From Bacteroidia bacterium (GTDB taxonomy: Bacteria > Bacteroidota > Bacteroidia > 2-12-FULL-35-15), in contig JAGVJJ010000060.1 in NCBI GenBank assembly GCA_020051175.1, positions 1-64,000 of the forward strand: a stretch of 64,000 bases of DNA, written 5' to 3'. Made by a program: the position numbers and the translations under genes. A model generated the notes under the pieces. It was not told the origin of the DNA. It ran no database searches and was given only the letters and a program-made list of their open reading frames with translations. Below are positions 43,067 through 53,241 of this stretch, piece after piece; within the stretch, counting starts at the first letter, position 1; every line of letters begins with the position of its first letter.

Positions 43067-44536
43067 ATGACGATTTACGATAAATACGAAACAGTAATAG
43101 GTTTGGAGGTTCATGCCCAGCTATCAACTAAAAGTAAGGCATATTCGGGAGACTCTACCGAATTTGGTGTGCTTCCGAATACCAATGTAAGCCCTGTTTC
43201 TTTGGGTCATCCGGGCACGCTGCCTGTATCCAATAAAAAGGTGGTTGAATATGCTGTTCGTTTGGGACTGGCTCTTAAATGCAATATCCGAGAGTGGAAT
43301 GAGTATGCGCGTAAAAATTACTTTTATGCCGATTTGCCAAAAGGTTACCAGATTACACAGGATAAAACACCTATTTGCACTGGTGGCTTCGTAACCATCA
43401 AGCAGGAGGATGGTACTGAAAAAAACATCAATATTACCCGTATCCACATGGAGGAAGATGCCGGCAAAAGCATCCACGATATTGATCCGTTTGATACGCT
43501 TATTGACTTGAACCGCGCTGGTGTTCCGCTGGTAGAGATTGTAAGTGAGCCGGAATTACGCAGTGGGGAAGAGGCTTACAAATATTTAACCGAGGTTCGC
43601 AAACTGTTGCGTTACCTCGATATCTGTGATGGAAACATGGAAGAAGGCAGTCTGCGTTGCGATGCCAATGTTTCTGTACGTTTAAAAGGTGCTACTGCTT
43701 TTGGCAGACGTACTGAAGTAAAGAATATGAACTCCATCCGTAACGTGCAGCGCGCTATTGAATTCGAAGCAAAACGCCAGATTGAAGCCATTGAGAACGG
43801 TGAGGAGATTTCGCAGGATACTCGTAGTTTCAACGCTGTAACAGGTGAAACCTTTATTTTGAGGAGCAAGGAAATGGCGAATGATTACCGTTATTTCCCT
43901 GAACCGGATCTGCAGCCTGTTGTAGTATCACAGGAATATATCGCAAAGGTGAAAAGCCTGCTTCCACCATTGCCGAATGAGCTGTTTAAAAAATACCTTT
44001 CACTTGGTTTATCTGCTTATGATGCCGGTGTAATTACTGAGTCTAAAGAAATCGCTTTGTATTTTGAGGATATTATTTCAAAAACCAAAAATACCAAAGC
44101 TGCTGCCAACTGGCTTACAGTTCAGATAAAGTCACACCTGAATGAAAATGCACTGCACATTGCCGATTTTAAAATCACTCCGGAGCGCATTGCTCAGCTT
44201 GTTGATTTTATTGATAGTGGTAAAGTGAGCCACACCATTGCCGTTCAGAAAATATTCCCCAAAATGCTGGAGGAACTTGGTAAATCGCCATTGCAGATTG
44301 CTGAAGAAAACAACTGGATACAGGAAAGCGACAGTGGTGCCCTCAATGAGTTTGTAAAGCAGGCGCTTGCAAAGTACCCTGAAAAAGTGGTTGAATACAA
44401 TAACGGAAAAACAAGCCTGCTGGGCCTGTTCATGGGCGAGGTAATGAAACTTTCAAAAGGTAAGGCCGACCCGAAAGTAACAACCGAACTGGTGAAAAAA
44501 ATGCTGGAAACATCGAATGACATGTCAAAAGCCTGA
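43067..44536 (+). CDS. gatB: Asp-tRNA(Asn)/Glu-tRNA(Gln) amidotransferase subunit B
   Basis: A 489-aa GatB subunit that binds the mischarged tRNA and phosphorylates and amidates the aminoacyl group. It starts MTIYDKYETVIGLEVHAQL, the family's usual beginning (an in-frame upstream start adds 24 unconserved residues). Conserved stretches include RKNYFYADLPKGYQITQ, IHMEEDAGKS, DLNRAGVPLVEIVSEP and EVKNMNS. The C-terminal YqeY-like tRNA-binding domain ends with LLGLFMGEVMK. The gatA partner is 7 kb downstream and gatC is not in the window. Confidence 0.97.
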   Translation: MTIYDKYETVIGLEVHAQLSTKSKAYSGDSTEFGVLPNTNVSPVSLGHPGTLPVSNKKVVEYAVRLGLALKCNIREWNEYARKNYFYADLPKGYQITQDKTPICTGGFVTIKQEDGTEKNINITRIHMEEDAGKSIHDIDPFDTLIDLNRAGVPLVEIVSEPELRSGEEAYKYLTEVRKLLRYLDICDGNMEEGSLRCDANVSVRLKGATAFGRRTEVKNMNSIRNVQRAIEFEAKRQIEAIENGEEISQDTRSFNAVTGETFILRSKEMANDYRYFPEPDLQPVVVSQEYIAKVKSLLPPLPNELFKKYLSLGLSAYDAGVITESKEIALYFEDIISKTKNTKAAANWLTVQIKSHLNENALHIADFKITPERIAQLVDFIDSGKVSHTIAVQKIFPKMLEELGKSPLQIAEENNWIQESDSGALNEFVKQALAKYPEKVVEYNNGKTSLLGLFMGEVMKLSKGKADPKVTTELVKKMLETSNDMSKA

Positions 44537-44562
44537 TTAATCTAAAAAAGAAACTATACTAT

Positions 44563-45729
44563 ATGAAAAAATACGATTTTTTATCTGGCATTAAAAGCTG
44601 GCAAACATTAACTGCGGTATTGCCTATTGTTATACTCGCTGCCTGCTCCAATACCAATCCTCAGCCAAAAGGTGATACGGAAATTAAAGGAAAACTGAAT
44701 AACGGCAATGGTGGTTCTGTTTATCTGGATCTGATGTCCACACAGGGTTTTGTACCTGTTGATACTGCTGTGATGGATGAAAAAGGGGAGTTTACAATGA
44801 ACCTGGATGTTAAAGAACCAGGGTTTTACAGGTTAAAAACATCCGACAGGAGTTTCGCAACCCTCATTCTTACTGGAAAAGAAAAGGCCATTGTTAACGG
44901 AGATGCCAGCAATTTGAGCAATACATACACTGTTGAAGGTTCTCCGGATTCAAAAATTTTCTGGGAAATCAGCCAGGCATCTGCTAAAAATTACAAAAGC
45001 CGCGACTCCCTTCAAATGGTGCTGCAGACATTTGCAAACACTCACCAGAATGATCCGGCTGCTATCCAGTCCATGAACAAAGCCCTGGAAGAGCAATATT
45101 TTAGCCTTGTTGCAGCGCACAATAAATATCTGAGCAACCTGGTGGAAAAAAATGGTTCATCATTGGCTGCCCTGGCTGCAATCCAGCAGCTGCCTTCTGA
45201 AGATTATCTCCCGCTTTATTTTAAGCTGGATGAATCTTTGTTTGCAAAATATCCGAATTCAGAATACGTAAAAATGTTCCATCAGGATGTTGTGAATAAA
45301 AAGAAGCTGGCCAATGGCGCTGAAGCACCTGAAATAACGATGAATACACCGGATGGAAAAGCGCTTTCACTCTCATCGCTGAAAGGCAAGGTAGTGCTTG
45401 TTGATTTCTGGGCATCGTGGTGTGGACCATGCCGCCAGGAAAACCCAAATGTGGTAAAGGCATACAATAAGTACAATCCTAAAGGCTTTGATATTTTTAG
45501 TGTTTCCCTGGATAGCGATTTGGAAAAATGGAAAATGGCCATTCAGAAAGACAACCTAACCTGGAAAAATCATGTGTGTGATTTTAAAGGCTGGCAGACA
45601 TCAGTGGTGAAACAATATGATTTTAAAGGCATTCCTTACAATGTGCTTCTGGACAAAGAAGGAAAAATAATAGCTAAAAACCTAAGGGGTGAAGCCCTGG
45701 AAGCAAAGCTGGCAGAAATTTTTAAATAA
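44563..45729 (+). CDS. TlpA-family thioredoxin-like lipoprotein with DUF4369 domain
   Basis: A 388-aa lipoprotein with lipobox ILAAC (Cys30). An N-terminal DUF4369-type domain comes first (about 40-130, GDTEIKGKLNNGNGGSVYLDL). A helical linker and an AhpC/TSA-thioredoxin fold (about 250-388) follow, with redox motif WCGPC (FWASWCGPCRQENP) and cis-Pro segment GIPYNVLLD. It probably reduces or isomerises periplasmic disulfides at the membrane. It lies 26 nt after gatB. Confidence 0.93.
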   Translation: MKKYDFLSGIKSWQTLTAVLPIVILAACSNTNPQPKGDTEIKGKLNNGNGGSVYLDLMSTQGFVPVDTAVMDEKGEFTMNLDVKEPGFYRLKTSDRSFATLILTGKEKAIVNGDASNLSNTYTVEGSPDSKIFWEISQASAKNYKSRDSLQMVLQTFANTHQNDPAAIQSMNKALEEQYFSLVAAHNKYLSNLVEKNGSSLAALAAIQQLPSEDYLPLYFKLDESLFAKYPNSEYVKMFHQDVVNKKKLANGAEAPEITMNTPDGKALSLSSLKGKVVLVDFWASWCGPCRQENPNVVKAYNKYNPKGFDIFSVSLDSDLEKWKMAIQKDNLTWKNHVCDFKGWQTSVVKQYDFKGIPYNVLLDKEGKIIAKNLRGEALEAKLAEIFK

Positions 45730-45812
45730 CAGATGTAGTTATATTGAGTTGTCCAATATCTCTCCGCAAGGAGTCCTTCGGACAATACATATTTCACATC
45801 CATATTTTTCAC

Positions 45813-48800
45813 ATGAAAAAATATTTTTCTTTTTTTACACTTGCTGTATTCCTTATAAACACAGCCTTTGCGCAATCGTATTTTCAGCAGGAAGTAAATT
45901 ATACCATTCATGTAAAGCTGGATGATGTAAAACATGAGCTTACTGCAGAGGAAACAATTGAATATATCAATAATTCCCCGCATGAGCTCACGTTTATTTA
46001 TATGCACCTGTGGCCCAATGCCTATAAGGATAACAACACGGTTATGGCCAAAGAATTTCTCCGTCATGGCGACAAAAGTTTTTATTACGCCAAAGACGAT
46101 GAGCGTGGCTTTATTGATCAGCTGGATTTTAAAGTGGATGGACAACCAGCCAAATGGGAGCTTCTGAAAGATAGTATTGATATTTGTAAGCTGTACCTCA
46201 ACCAGCCACTTAAAAGTGGGGAAAAAATAACAATTACAACTCCTTTTCATGTAAAGCTTCCGTCTGGCGAATTTTCAAGGTTGGGGCATATCGGCCAATC
46301 CTATCAGATTACACAATGGTATCCTAAACCAGCGGTGTATGATCGTAATGGCTGGAACTATATGCCTTACCTAACACAAGGCGAGTTCTATTCCGAATTC
46401 GGAAGCTTTGATGTGAGTATAACGCTTCCTAAAAACTACGTACTGGGGGCTACAGGAGATATGGTTGATGGCCAAAAGGAGCTGGACTGGCTGAACCTGA
46501 AGGTAAAGGAAACAGAAGCAATCAGCACTTATAATTCAAAAGACCTCGCTTTTCCGGTATCAGACACGGAAACCAAAACACTCCGGTTCAAACAGAAAGA
46601 TGTACATGATTTTGCCTGGTTTTGCGACAAACGCTATCACGTATTGAAAGGGGAGGTGGAAACCCCGCATACAAAGCATAAGGTTACAACCTGGGTAATG
46701 TTCACCAATGCTGAAGGGCATTTGTGGAAGAATGCAATTAAGTACGTAAATGATGCCGTGTATCATTATTCCCTCTGGAACGGTGATTATCCTTACAACC
46801 ATTGTACTGCCGTAGACGGCACCATCAGTGCGGGTGGGGGTATGGAATACCCGAATATTACAGTTATCGGCACCTCCAATACTGCCTTTATGCTGGATGT
46901 GGTGATTACTCATGAAGTGGGGCATAATTGGTTTTATGGGATGCTAGGCTCGAACGAACGCATACATCCCTGGTTGGACGAAGGTTTAAATTCATTCAAT
47001 GAGCTTCGTTATGTACGTAAAAAATATCCGAACGAGGGCCTGTTAGGCTCAGAAACCAATAATGCGCTTAGTAAGATATTTGATGTGCAGCGTTATAAAC
47101 ATAAGGCGCAATATGAATTTGGGTATTTGTTGTCTGCAAAAAAAAATGAAGATCAGCCAATGGAGCTGGAAGCATATAAATACACACAATACAACTATGG
47201 TGGGATTGTTTACTATAAAACCGCAATTGTATTTGACTATTTAATGGCGGTTGTTGGTGAAAAGGAAATGGAGAAAGCAATGCAGCACTATTTTGATCTG
47301 TGGCATTTCAAACATCCTCAGCCGGAAGATTTTAAGAAGGCCCTGGAAGAATCCACAGGAAAAGATCTGACATGGTTCTTTAATGATTTTGTTAACTCTA
47401 CAAAGAAGGTTGATTACAAAATCAAATCCGTTGAAAAGAATGTTGATGGTTCTTGGAGCATTAAAGTAAAAAATAAAGGCGACATTAAATCTCCCGTATT
47501 TATTCAGGGCCTGAAGGATGGCAATGTAGTTCAGAATGCTGTTTACGATGGGTTCTCTGGTAAGCAGACATTGTCTTTTCCTCCTCCCGGGGGTGATATT
47601 GACATGTTTAAAATAGATTACAAAGAGGGCATCCCTGAAATTAACAGGAAAAACAATACCATCAAAACCAGCGGACTGTTCAAAAAGGCTGAGCCTTTCA
47701 GATTGCAATTCCTCGCAAGCCTCGATAACCCTGATAAAACACAGCTATTCTTTTCACCGGTTATGGGCTGGAACAATTATAACCGTTGGATGCTTGGCCT
47801 TGCATTCTACAATCATGCTGTACTTCAGAAAAAGTTTGAGTTTGAGCTTATGCCGATGTATAGCTTTGGGACCAAAGATATTGCCGGTTTCGCGCACCTG
47901 GCTTACAATATCTTTCCGGACCATTTGCCGTTTCAGAACGTTAGCATCGGTGTGAAGGGTACGCGCTATGCGTACTCCAAATCTCCGTTTGATATTAATT
48001 TTAATAAAATTGCTCCTGAATTAAATATAGCCATCAAAAAGGCAGATCAGAACAGTAAGGTGGATCACTCGGTTAAATACCGGTATATAGTGCTTATGAA
48101 TGATACCAGCCGTGTATATGGCTCAGCCTTGGACGGATCGCCAATCGTTAATAAAGAACAGGTGCAATATCGTTTCAATGATGTTACTTATGAAATGCGG
48201 GGAACAGATGCCATACAGCCTTTTAACATACGTGTTAATTTTCAGGAAGGCGGACAGCGCAATAGCACGAATGGCATTGCTATTGACGAGATGATGAAGG
48301 TGTCGTTTACCGCGCTCTATAAATATAAGTTCAAAGGCAACAATAAAGGCATTGATGTGCGGTTGTTTGCAGGAACGTTTATTAATACAAGCGCTATGGA
48401 TGCCAATCGGTACAGGTTCCGTCTGAGCGGACAAACCGGATATCAGGATTACTTATTTGACCATATTTATCTTGGGCGGACTGAAACCAATGGTGTATTG
48501 GCCAATCAGTTTACAGAAACGGATGGTGCTTTTAAATTTTATTCACCAGTGGGTCAAACGTCAAAGTGGATGTCAGCACTGAATGTGAAGGCATCTTTAG
48601 GAAATTTAAAACTGCCGTTGAAAGTTTACGCGGACGTGGGTACAACAGGCGATGATGCAACGATCACTGAAAGTGTTTTATACAATGCGGGCTTATGTCT
48701 TTCATTAAGTGATAATTTCCTTGAAATATATTTCCCTCTGTTACTTTCAAAGGATTTGGAAAATTATAAAAAGATTGCAGGCTTGAAATATGTGGAAACA

Positions 48801-48866
48801 GTGAGGTTTACTTTAAATCTGAACCTGTTGAATCCAATGGATTTTATTAAGAATTTTGAGATTTAA
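45813..48866 (+). CDS. M1-family zinc metallopeptidase
   Basis: A 1,017-aa exported aminopeptidase-like protein. The start was set at ATG 45813 (MKKYFSFFTLAVFLINTAFAQ), which gives a clear signal peptide; the longer frame runs through a repeat. Zinc ligands are H367-E-V-G-H371 and E390 (HPWLDEGLNSFNEL). The exopeptidase substrate motif is GGGMEYPN. The large C-terminal region (about 560-1017) is beta-rich, with barrel-like strands, and ends in a hydrophobic segment. It may be surface-attached. No T9SS sorting domain was recognised. Confidence 0.92.
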   Translation: MKKYFSFFTLAVFLINTAFAQSYFQQEVNYTIHVKLDDVKHELTAEETIEYINNSPHELTFIYMHLWPNAYKDNNTVMAKEFLRHGDKSFYYAKDDERGFIDQLDFKVDGQPAKWELLKDSIDICKLYLNQPLKSGEKITITTPFHVKLPSGEFSRLGHIGQSYQITQWYPKPAVYDRNGWNYMPYLTQGEFYSEFGSFDVSITLPKNYVLGATGDMVDGQKELDWLNLKVKETEAISTYNSKDLAFPVSDTETKTLRFKQKDVHDFAWFCDKRYHVLKGEVETPHTKHKVTTWVMFTNAEGHLWKNAIKYVNDAVYHYSLWNGDYPYNHCTAVDGTISAGGGMEYPNITVIGTSNTAFMLDVVITHEVGHNWFYGMLGSNERIHPWLDEGLNSFNELRYVRKKYPNEGLLGSETNNALSKIFDVQRYKHKAQYEFGYLLSAKKNEDQPMELEAYKYTQYNYGGIVYYKTAIVFDYLMAVVGEKEMEKAMQHYFDLWHFKHPQPEDFKKALEESTGKDLTWFFNDFVNSTKKVDYKIKSVEKNVDGSWSIKVKNKGDIKSPVFIQGLKDGNVVQNAVYDGFSGKQTLSFPPPGGDIDMFKIDYKEGIPEINRKNNTIKTSGLFKKAEPFRLQFLASLDNPDKTQLFFSPVMGWNNYNRWMLGLAFYNHAVLQKKFEFELMPMYSFGTKDIAGFAHLAYNIFPDHLPFQNVSIGVKGTRYAYSKSPFDINFNKIAPELNIAIKKADQNSKVDHSVKYRYIVLMNDTSRVYGSALDGSPIVNKEQVQYRFNDVTYEMRGTDAIQPFNIRVNFQEGGQRNSTNGIAIDEMMKVSFTALYKYKFKGNNKGIDVRLFAGTFINTSAMDANRYRFRLSGQTGYQDYLFDHIYLGRTETNGVLANQFTETDGAFKFYSPVGQTSKWMSALNVKASLGNLKLPLKVYADVGTTGDDATITESVLYNAGLCLSLSDNFLEIYFPLLLSKDLENYKKIAGLKYVETVRFTLNLNLLNPMDFIKNFEI

Positions 48867-48868
48867 AT

Positions 48869-49618
48869 TTGAATCCCGGTAAAAAAATATATTTCGCTTC
48901 CGATTTTCATTTGGGTATTCCCAACCATGAAAAAAGCCTTGCCCGCGAAAAACTTATCGTTAAATGGCTTGACGAGGTGAAGCACGATGCGTACGAAATT
49001 TACCTGATAGGCGACTTGTTTGATTTCTGGTTTGAATACAAGCACACCGCTCCTAAAGGTTATGTACGCCTACTCGGTAAAATAGCAGAAATAGTGGATT
49101 CCGGCATTCCCGTAATTTTATTCACTGGTAATCATGACATGTGGATGTTTGATTATTTGCCTAAAGAGTTAGGTGTGACCATTCATAGGAATTCAATCAC
49201 AAGGGAATACAACGGAAAGAAATTTTTTATTGGACATGGTGATGGCTTAGGCCCTGGGGATAAAGGATATAAGTTTATAAAGAAAGTATTTGCAAACCCT
49301 TTTTGTCAATGGCTCTTTGCCCGTCTGCACCCCAATTTTGCAATGAGCATGGCCAATTTCTGGTCGAGAAAAAGCCGACTCGCAAATGGTCCTAAAGACG
49401 AGCAGTTCCTGGGTGAGGAAAATGAATGGCTGGTGATTTATGCCAAAGAAAAATTAAAAATTACTCATTACGATTATTTTATTTTCGGCCACCGCCATCT
49501 GCCCCTGGATATTAAGCTTTCAGAAAAAAGCCGCTATATTAATCTTGGTGAGTGGATAAACTATAATAGCTATGCGGTGTTTGATGGTAACCATCTTGAA
49601 CTGAAGAAATACAAATAG
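48869..49618 (+). CDS. lpxH: UDP-2,3-diacylglucosamine diphosphatase (LpxH-like)
   Basis: A 249-aa calcineurin-like phosphoesterase that fits LpxH of lipid A synthesis. Metal ligands lie in SDFHLG, GDLFDFW, GNHDMW, GHGDGLG and FGHRHLP. The start is a TTG, 2 nt after the stop of the M1 peptidase gene. No ATG is available upstream of the first conserved motif, and the first ATG comes too late (after GNHD). It removes UMP from UDP-diacylglucosamine on the cytoplasmic membrane face. Confidence 0.85.
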   Translation: MNPGKKIYFASDFHLGIPNHEKSLAREKLIVKWLDEVKHDAYEIYLIGDLFDFWFEYKHTAPKGYVRLLGKIAEIVDSGIPVILFTGNHDMWMFDYLPKELGVTIHRNSITREYNGKKFFIGHGDGLGPGDKGYKFIKKVFANPFCQWLFARLHPNFAMSMANFWSRKSRLANGPKDEQFLGEENEWLVIYAKEKLKITHYDYFIFGHRHLPLDIKLSEKSRYINLGEWINYNSYAVFDGNHLELKKYK

Positions 49619-49700
49619 GTTTACTATCCTGCTCGTTGTTCTGACAGATAATTACCTTATTAAATTCAAACCAGCTGTATAAATTGTCAGTCCAAGAAGC

Positions 49701-49722
49701 TCACATCTCACATCCCACATCT
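49701..49722. repeat. CACATCY microrepeat
   Basis: CACATCT-CACATCC-CACATCT lies in the convergent gap between lpxH and gap. It is a three-copy heptamer of the same style as the GGAAGTC run inside gltX. Confidence 0.6.
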
Positions 49723-49725
49723 ATC

Positions 49726-50757
<1,032 letters not shown>

Positions 50758-50802
50758 TTATTATTCTGGAACACATCTAAAAGTTCAATTTAAGTTTCTT
50801 TG

Positions 50803-51165
50803 TTATACAAGCGGATAAAAAGCATCTTCAATATGATTGATTTTCACCTGGTTGTCTCCCATTACAATGGATATAATATCAAAACGGACTTCCAAATCCA
50901 GTTCATTCCGGATAATGTACTCATGGGCCGTTTTTATCAGGTTTTTCTGCTTCTGCTTGTTTACAAATGTTTCAGGCTCACCAAAATAATTGCTTTTTCG
51001 GGTCTTTACCTCGGCAATCACAAGCGTTTTACCAATACTGGCAATAATATCCGCTTCCAGGTTTTTAAATCGCCAGTTGGTTTCCAGAACCGAATACCCT
51101 TTCTTTTCCAGAAAAGCACCTGCAAGCTTTTCACCTTTGGTTCCGGTGTCGTTGTGTTCTGCCAT
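50803..51165 (-). CDS. YraN family (UPF0102) nuclease-fold protein
   Basis: A 120-aa YraN/UPF0102 protein: TGTKGEKLAGAFLEKKGYSVLETNWRFKNLEADIIA, then LVIAEVKTRKS. This is a restriction-endonuclease-like fold with Asp/Glu-x-Lys active residues (E..D..EVK). The cellular role is not settled; Holliday-junction-like DNA processing has been suggested for relatives. It is upstream of gap and co-directional. Confidence 0.93.
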   Translation of the reverse strand: MAEHNDTGTKGEKLAGAFLEKKGYSVLETNWRFKNLEADIIASIGKTLVIAEVKTRKSNYFGEPETFVNKQKQKNLIKTAHEYIIRNELDLEVRFDIISIVMGDNQVKINHIEDAFYPLV

Positions 51166-51293
51166 GCTGTTTTTTGTTAAGAAACACTAAATTAACCAAT
51201 TTTTACCCCGTTTTTCGATCTTTTCTTCAATTTTAAACGCTTATAAGCGGCTTTTTTGTAATTTTGTAGTTCAAATTTTTAAAATCAACGAAA

Positions 51294-51494
51294 ATGTTAA
51301 ACAGTGTATTAATCGGATTTTTAGGCTTGGGTGGAACCGAATTGGTTGTCATTTTGGTAGTTGTGCTTTTGCTTTTTGGTGGTCGTAAAATTCCTGAATT
51401 GATGAAAGGCCTTGGTAAAGGGATTAAAGACTTTAAAGATGCCTCCAAAGGAGTAGAGGGCGATAGCGCTGCTGCACCTGAAAAAAAGGACTAA
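51294..51494 (+). CDS. tatA: Sec-independent protein translocase TatA/E
   Basis: A 66-aa protein with one N-terminal transmembrane helix ([35 protein letters not shown]), the FGGRKIPEL hinge motif and an amphipathic helix, as in TatA/TatE. It forms the protein-conducting part of the twin-arginine pathway. No tatB/tatC nearby. It is ended by a strong terminator. Confidence 0.95.
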   Translation: MLNSVLIGFLGLGGTELVVILVVVLLLFGGRKIPELMKGLGKGIKDFKDASKGVEGDSAAAPEKKD

Positions 51495-51521
51495 ATCATA
51501 TACAGTAAACAATAAAGAAGT

Positions 51522-51564
51522 ACGAATTTGCAGTCTGAAAAACGGACTGTAAATTCGTTTTTTG
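51522..51564 (+). terminator. Terminator of tatA
   Basis: A 14-bp stem (ACGAATTTGCAGTC, 51522-51535, with GACTGTAAATTCGT, 51545-51558, one G-T pair) is followed by TTTTTTG. It lies 28 nt after the stop. Confidence 0.88.
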
Positions 51565-51578
51565 TTTATAACTCTTAG

Positions 51579-51610
51579 AATTCGCTATTCGTATAAATTC
51601 GTAATTCGTA
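51579..51610. repeat. CGAATT-family repeat before gatA
   Basis: AATTCGCTATTCGTATAAAT followed by TCGTAATTCGT belongs to the same family as the copies at 14827-14965 and 27817-27967. It ends 3 nt before the gatA start codon and must therefore be part of its leader. Confidence 0.55.
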
Positions 51611-51613
51611 GCA

Positions 51614-53050
51614 ATGTACAATTCCCTTTCCGAAGTACAGTCCGACCTTGCCGGTAATAAGATTACCTGTGTTGAGCTAACAAAGGCCTATATCGCCCGC
51701 ATTAACGAAAACCGCCATCTGAACGCATTTCTTGAAGTGTTTGAGAATACTGCGCTTGAAAAAGCAAAGGAGGTAGACGGGAAGCTGAAATCCAAAACTG
51801 CCGGAAAGCTTGCCGGTATGGTCATTGCCATTAAAGATAATATTTGTTATAAAGGACATAAAGTTTCAGCTTCCTCAAAAATACTTGAAGGTTTTGAATC
51901 GCTTTTCAGTGCTACTGTGGTAGAGCGTTTACTTGCCGAAGATGCTGTAATCATCGGCCGTTGCAACTGCGATGAATTTGCAATGGGCAGCTCCAATGAA
52001 AATTCTGCGATGGGGAAAGTCTTGAACCCGCTGGATATTAAACGGGTTCCGGGAGGCTCCTCGGGTGGCTCGGCAGCTGTTGTTGCTGCTGATTTGTGCC
52101 TTGCTGCACTGGGTACAGATACTGGTGGCTCCATTCGCCAGCCAGCTTCATTTTGCGGGGTGGTGGGCTTAAAGCCTACGTATGCGAGGGTTTCACGTCA
52201 TGGTGCCATTGCTTATGCTTCTTCATTTGACCAGATTGGACCAATTACCCGGAGTGTGGAGGATGCTGCTTTGATCATGGAAGTAATTGCTGGTAAGGAC
52301 AATTATGACAGTACCGCTTCATCCAGGCCTGTTCCTGCCTATTCAAAAAAACTCGAAACAAAAAAGAAATATAAAATTGCTTACCTGAAGGATTGTATTG
52401 AAAGCCCCGGTCTTGATAAGGAGATAAAAGCGCGCATTACTTCCATCATCAATACATTGAAAGAAAACGGGCACACTGTTGAAGCGGCCGATTTCCCTTA
52501 CCTGGATTACCTTGTGCCTACTTACTATGTACTTACTACTGCAGAGGCTTCTTCCAACCTTGCACGCTATTCAGGTGTAACGTATGGATACAGAAGCCCT
52601 AATATTGCGGATAGCGCTGGTAATGCAAGCCTTGAAACAGTTTATAAAAAGTCCCGATCAGAAGGTTTCGGTGCAGAAGTAAAACGTAGGATTATGCTCG
52701 GAACGTTTGTTTTGAGTTCTGGTTATTACGATGCGTATTATTCCAAAGCACAAAAAGTAAGACATTTACTGAAAGATAAAACGAATGAAATTCTTGCCGG
52801 TTACGACTTCATCATTTTACCTGCAACACCGGGCACAGCATTTGAGTTCGGACAAAAGAGTGACGATCCTATTGCAATGTACCTCGAAGATATATTTACC
52901 GTACAGGCAAATATTACCGGGTTGCCGGCAATATCACTCCCATTGGGCAAGCATTCCAACGGTATGCCGTTTGGTATTCAGCTCATTGCAAAAGATTTTG
53001 CCGAAGAAGATCTGCTTGCCTTTTCAGATCACCTCGTGAAAACCTGCTGA
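51614..53050 (+). CDS. gatA: Asp-tRNA(Asn)/Glu-tRNA(Gln) amidotransferase subunit A
   Basis: A 478-aa amidase-signature protein, the glutaminase subunit of GatCAB. The catalytic Lys is in MVIAIKDNICYKG. The cis-Ser/Ser pair is in VPGGSSGGSAA and GTDTGGSIRQPASFCG. The C-terminal ALPAISLPLG-type motif (GLPAISLPLGKHSNGMPFGIQL) is present. It supplies ammonia to GatB. Start ATG 51614 directly follows a repeat, and no strong ribosome-binding site is visible, as is usual in this phylum. Confidence 0.97.
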   Translation: MYNSLSEVQSDLAGNKITCVELTKAYIARINENRHLNAFLEVFENTALEKAKEVDGKLKSKTAGKLAGMVIAIKDNICYKGHKVSASSKILEGFESLFSATVVERLLAEDAVIIGRCNCDEFAMGSSNENSAMGKVLNPLDIKRVPGGSSGGSAAVVAADLCLAALGTDTGGSIRQPASFCGVVGLKPTYARVSRHGAIAYASSFDQIGPITRSVEDAALIMEVIAGKDNYDSTASSRPVPAYSKKLETKKKYKIAYLKDCIESPGLDKEIKARITSIINTLKENGHTVEAADFPYLDYLVPTYYVLTTAEASSNLARYSGVTYGYRSPNIADSAGNASLETVYKKSRSEGFGAEVKRRIMLGTFVLSSGYYDAYYSKAQKVRHLLKDKTNEILAGYDFIILPATPGTAFEFGQKSDDPIAMYLEDIFTVQANITGLPAISLPLGKHSNGMPFGIQLIAKDFAEEDLLAFSDHLVKTC

Positions 53051-53241
53051 TTCAGGCTTTTTTGAACTATCTGTCTTTCAAATGGATATGTCCCCTTGCT
53101 TATTGGGGCTGCAAAATCCTTCAACATGCATTCGTTGATAAAAACAGGATGCTTGTCTAAACATGCTTTGTTTATTCATTTATCATTGCGATATTTGTAT
53201 ATAACGCTATAACATTTTAGCGCGCTGTACGTTAGATAAGT